Origin: Cordylochernes scorpioides
Lineage: Eukaryota; Arthropoda; Arachnida; Pseudoscorpiones; Chernetidae
Length of the DNA stretch: 64,000 nucleotides
Reading direction: 5' to 3'
Assembly: GCA_030710605.1 (NCBI GenBank)
Contig: CP092880.1
Span: forward strand, 7,112,651 to 7,176,650
Part shown: piece by piece, positions 63,078 to 64,000 of the stretch
Layout of the letters: each line of letters begins with the position of its first letter
Position numbering within the stretch: position 1 is the first letter of the stretch
The notes under the pieces: generated by a model
Seen by the model: only the letters and a program-made list of their open reading frames with translations
Told to the model about the DNA's origin: nothing
Database searches by the model: none
Made by a program: the position numbers and the translations under genes

Positions 63078-63665
63078 TTGTTGTGTCTAATGAAGAACCT
63101 CTATGAAGCCTCTAATGAAGATATCCCCATACACCTCTATCACAGCAGTGTCCTCTATCTTGGGTGTGTAAAGCTGCTGTTCTGGGTCCATGTCAATTTT
63201 CTGTTGTTGTCGTGTCCAATGAAGAGCCTCAGATGTCTCCATGCATCTCTATCACAGCAATGTCCTCTATCTTGGGTGTGTAAAGCTGCTGTTCTGAGTC
63301 CATGTCAATTTTCTGTTGTTGTTGTTGTCATGTCCAATGAAGAGCCTCAGATGTGCCCATGTATCTCTATCACAGCAATGTCCTCTATCTTGGGTGTGTA
63401 AAGCTGCTGTTCTGGGTCCATGTCAATTTTCTGTTGTTGTTGTTGTCATGTCCAATGAAGAGCCTCAGATGTGCCCATGTATCTCTATCACAGCAGTGTC
63501 CTCTATCTTGGGTGTGTAAAGCTGCTGTTCTGGGTCCATGTCAATTTTCTGTTGTTGTTGTTGTCATGTCCAATGAAGAGCCTCAGATGTGCCCATGTAT
63601 CTCTATCACAGCAGCAGCAGTGTCCTCTATCTTGGGTGTGTAAAAAGCTGCTGTTCTAGGTTCAT
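63078..63665 (-). repeat. ~118-bp tandem array of a LINE 3' end
   Basis: Five to six units: TGTCCTCTATCTTGGGTGTG, TAAAGCTGCTGTTCTGGGTC, CATGTCAATTTTCTG, (TTG)n, TCATGTCCAATGAAGAGCCT, CAGATGTGCCCATGTATCTC. On the minus strand each unit is DMDPEQQLYTPKIEDT, AVIEIHG, stop, short 3' UTR and (CAA)n tail. Unit length differs by the TTG and CAG triplet counts. Plus-strand frames of 60-107 codons are artefacts. Confidence 0.85.
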
Positions 63666-63669
63666 GTCA

Positions 63670-63906
63670 ATTTGTTGTTATTGTCGTGTCCAATGAAGAG
63701 ACTCAGATGTCCCCATGTATCTCTATTACAGCAGTCGCAATGTCATCTATCCTGGATGTGTAAAGCTGCTGTTCTGGGTCCATGTCAATTTTCTGCAAGG
63801 CTGCAGTCATTGCTGGACATGAGAATATGTGGGTAGGTGTTAGTTCCACACCAGGACAGTTGTTACATGACCTATAGGTTCTTGTGCCATCTGGATGTAT
63901 TGTCAT
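63670..63906 (-). pseudogene. LINE ORF2 C-terminus feeding the 118-bp array
   Basis: The minus strand reads HPDGTRTYRSCNNCPGVELT, PTHIFSCPAMTAALQKIDMD, PEQQLYTSRIDDIATAVIEI, HGDI, stop. C-x2-C ... H-x3-C is the zinc-binding end of ORF2. It is the best-preserved copy of the C-terminus that also gave satellite 3 (GIVIRVHGPI) and the tails at 25999 and 40655. The window ends before any upstream RT/RNase H could be seen. Confidence 0.75.
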
Positions 63907-64000
63907 TCCTTTATAGTGTTTTGTGCTGAGTCATGTTAATGTTTTTGGCTATAATCAATGGTACAGGAGTTATCTGGTCCCTAGTACCTGATGACAGTTT

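Noticed and set aside
1-64000. A compact new defence or biosynthetic gene system
   Set aside because: No cluster of intact adjacent genes exists in the window. Everything long and open is a repeat artefact or transposon-derived.

Overview
The window is eukaryotic, AT-rich and almost entirely repetitive. There is no operon structure, no ribosome-binding-site pattern and no long host ORF. A Pol III tRNA-Gly gene, 5S-like and U6-derived sequences, tRNA-headed SINEs, LINE 3' ends with (CAA)n or (TAAA)n tails, pogo/Tc1-type MITEs, a Helitron fragment and a Ty3/Gypsy element together point to an arthropod. The LINE C-terminal protein fragments look like ones I associate with spiders. That lineage call is inference from memory and has not been checked by a search.

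Layout. 1-2.5 kb: stacked copies of one retroelement with a CCCGGGCAACGCCCGGG head and an ATATATATAGA tail, plus a tRNA-Gly(GCC) gene. 2.5-6 kb: SINE and fold-back elements. 6.07-13.66 kb: two fused satellites, an 82/88-bp family then a 17+23-bp family that carries ten copies of a 60-70-bp GC-rich insert. 13.7-16.4 kb: SINEs (one split by a fold-back element) and an inverted pair of LINE 3' ends. 17.1-18.3 kb: a 71-bp satellite made from a LINE 3' end. 19-31.4 kb: dense MITEs, SINEs, LINE fragments, a 5S-like sequence and a possible small exon. 31.7-32.9 kb: a recent ~0.6-kb tandem duplication. 33.3-33.85 kb: Helitron N-terminal fragment. 35.8-37.6 kb: possible exon, a U6 retropseudogene with target-site duplications, and a TIR element containing a 76-bp array. 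39-45 kb: mostly AT-rich sequence with LINE remnants. 45.5-48 kb: a degenerate ~130-145-bp satellite. 49.2-52.9 kb: a 44/48-bp minisatellite. 54.2-57.3 kb: a young LTR retrotransposon with near-identical LTRs, reduced to one 556-codon ORF. 57.3-58.1 kb: a Tc1-like transposase relic. 58.6-63.9 kb: MITEs, the best host-gene candidate (a terminal exon on the minus strand near 60.8-61.05 kb), a split SINE, and another LINE-tail tandem array.

Most long open frames here are artefacts of tandem repeats whose period is a multiple of three or whose units lack stops. Believable coding content is limited to the LTR element ORF, broken pieces of LINE, Helitron and Tc1 proteins, and three short exon-like segments of unknown identity. 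Element families are labelled with letters (SINE-A, fold-back C, D, E, F and so on) for cross-reference only.
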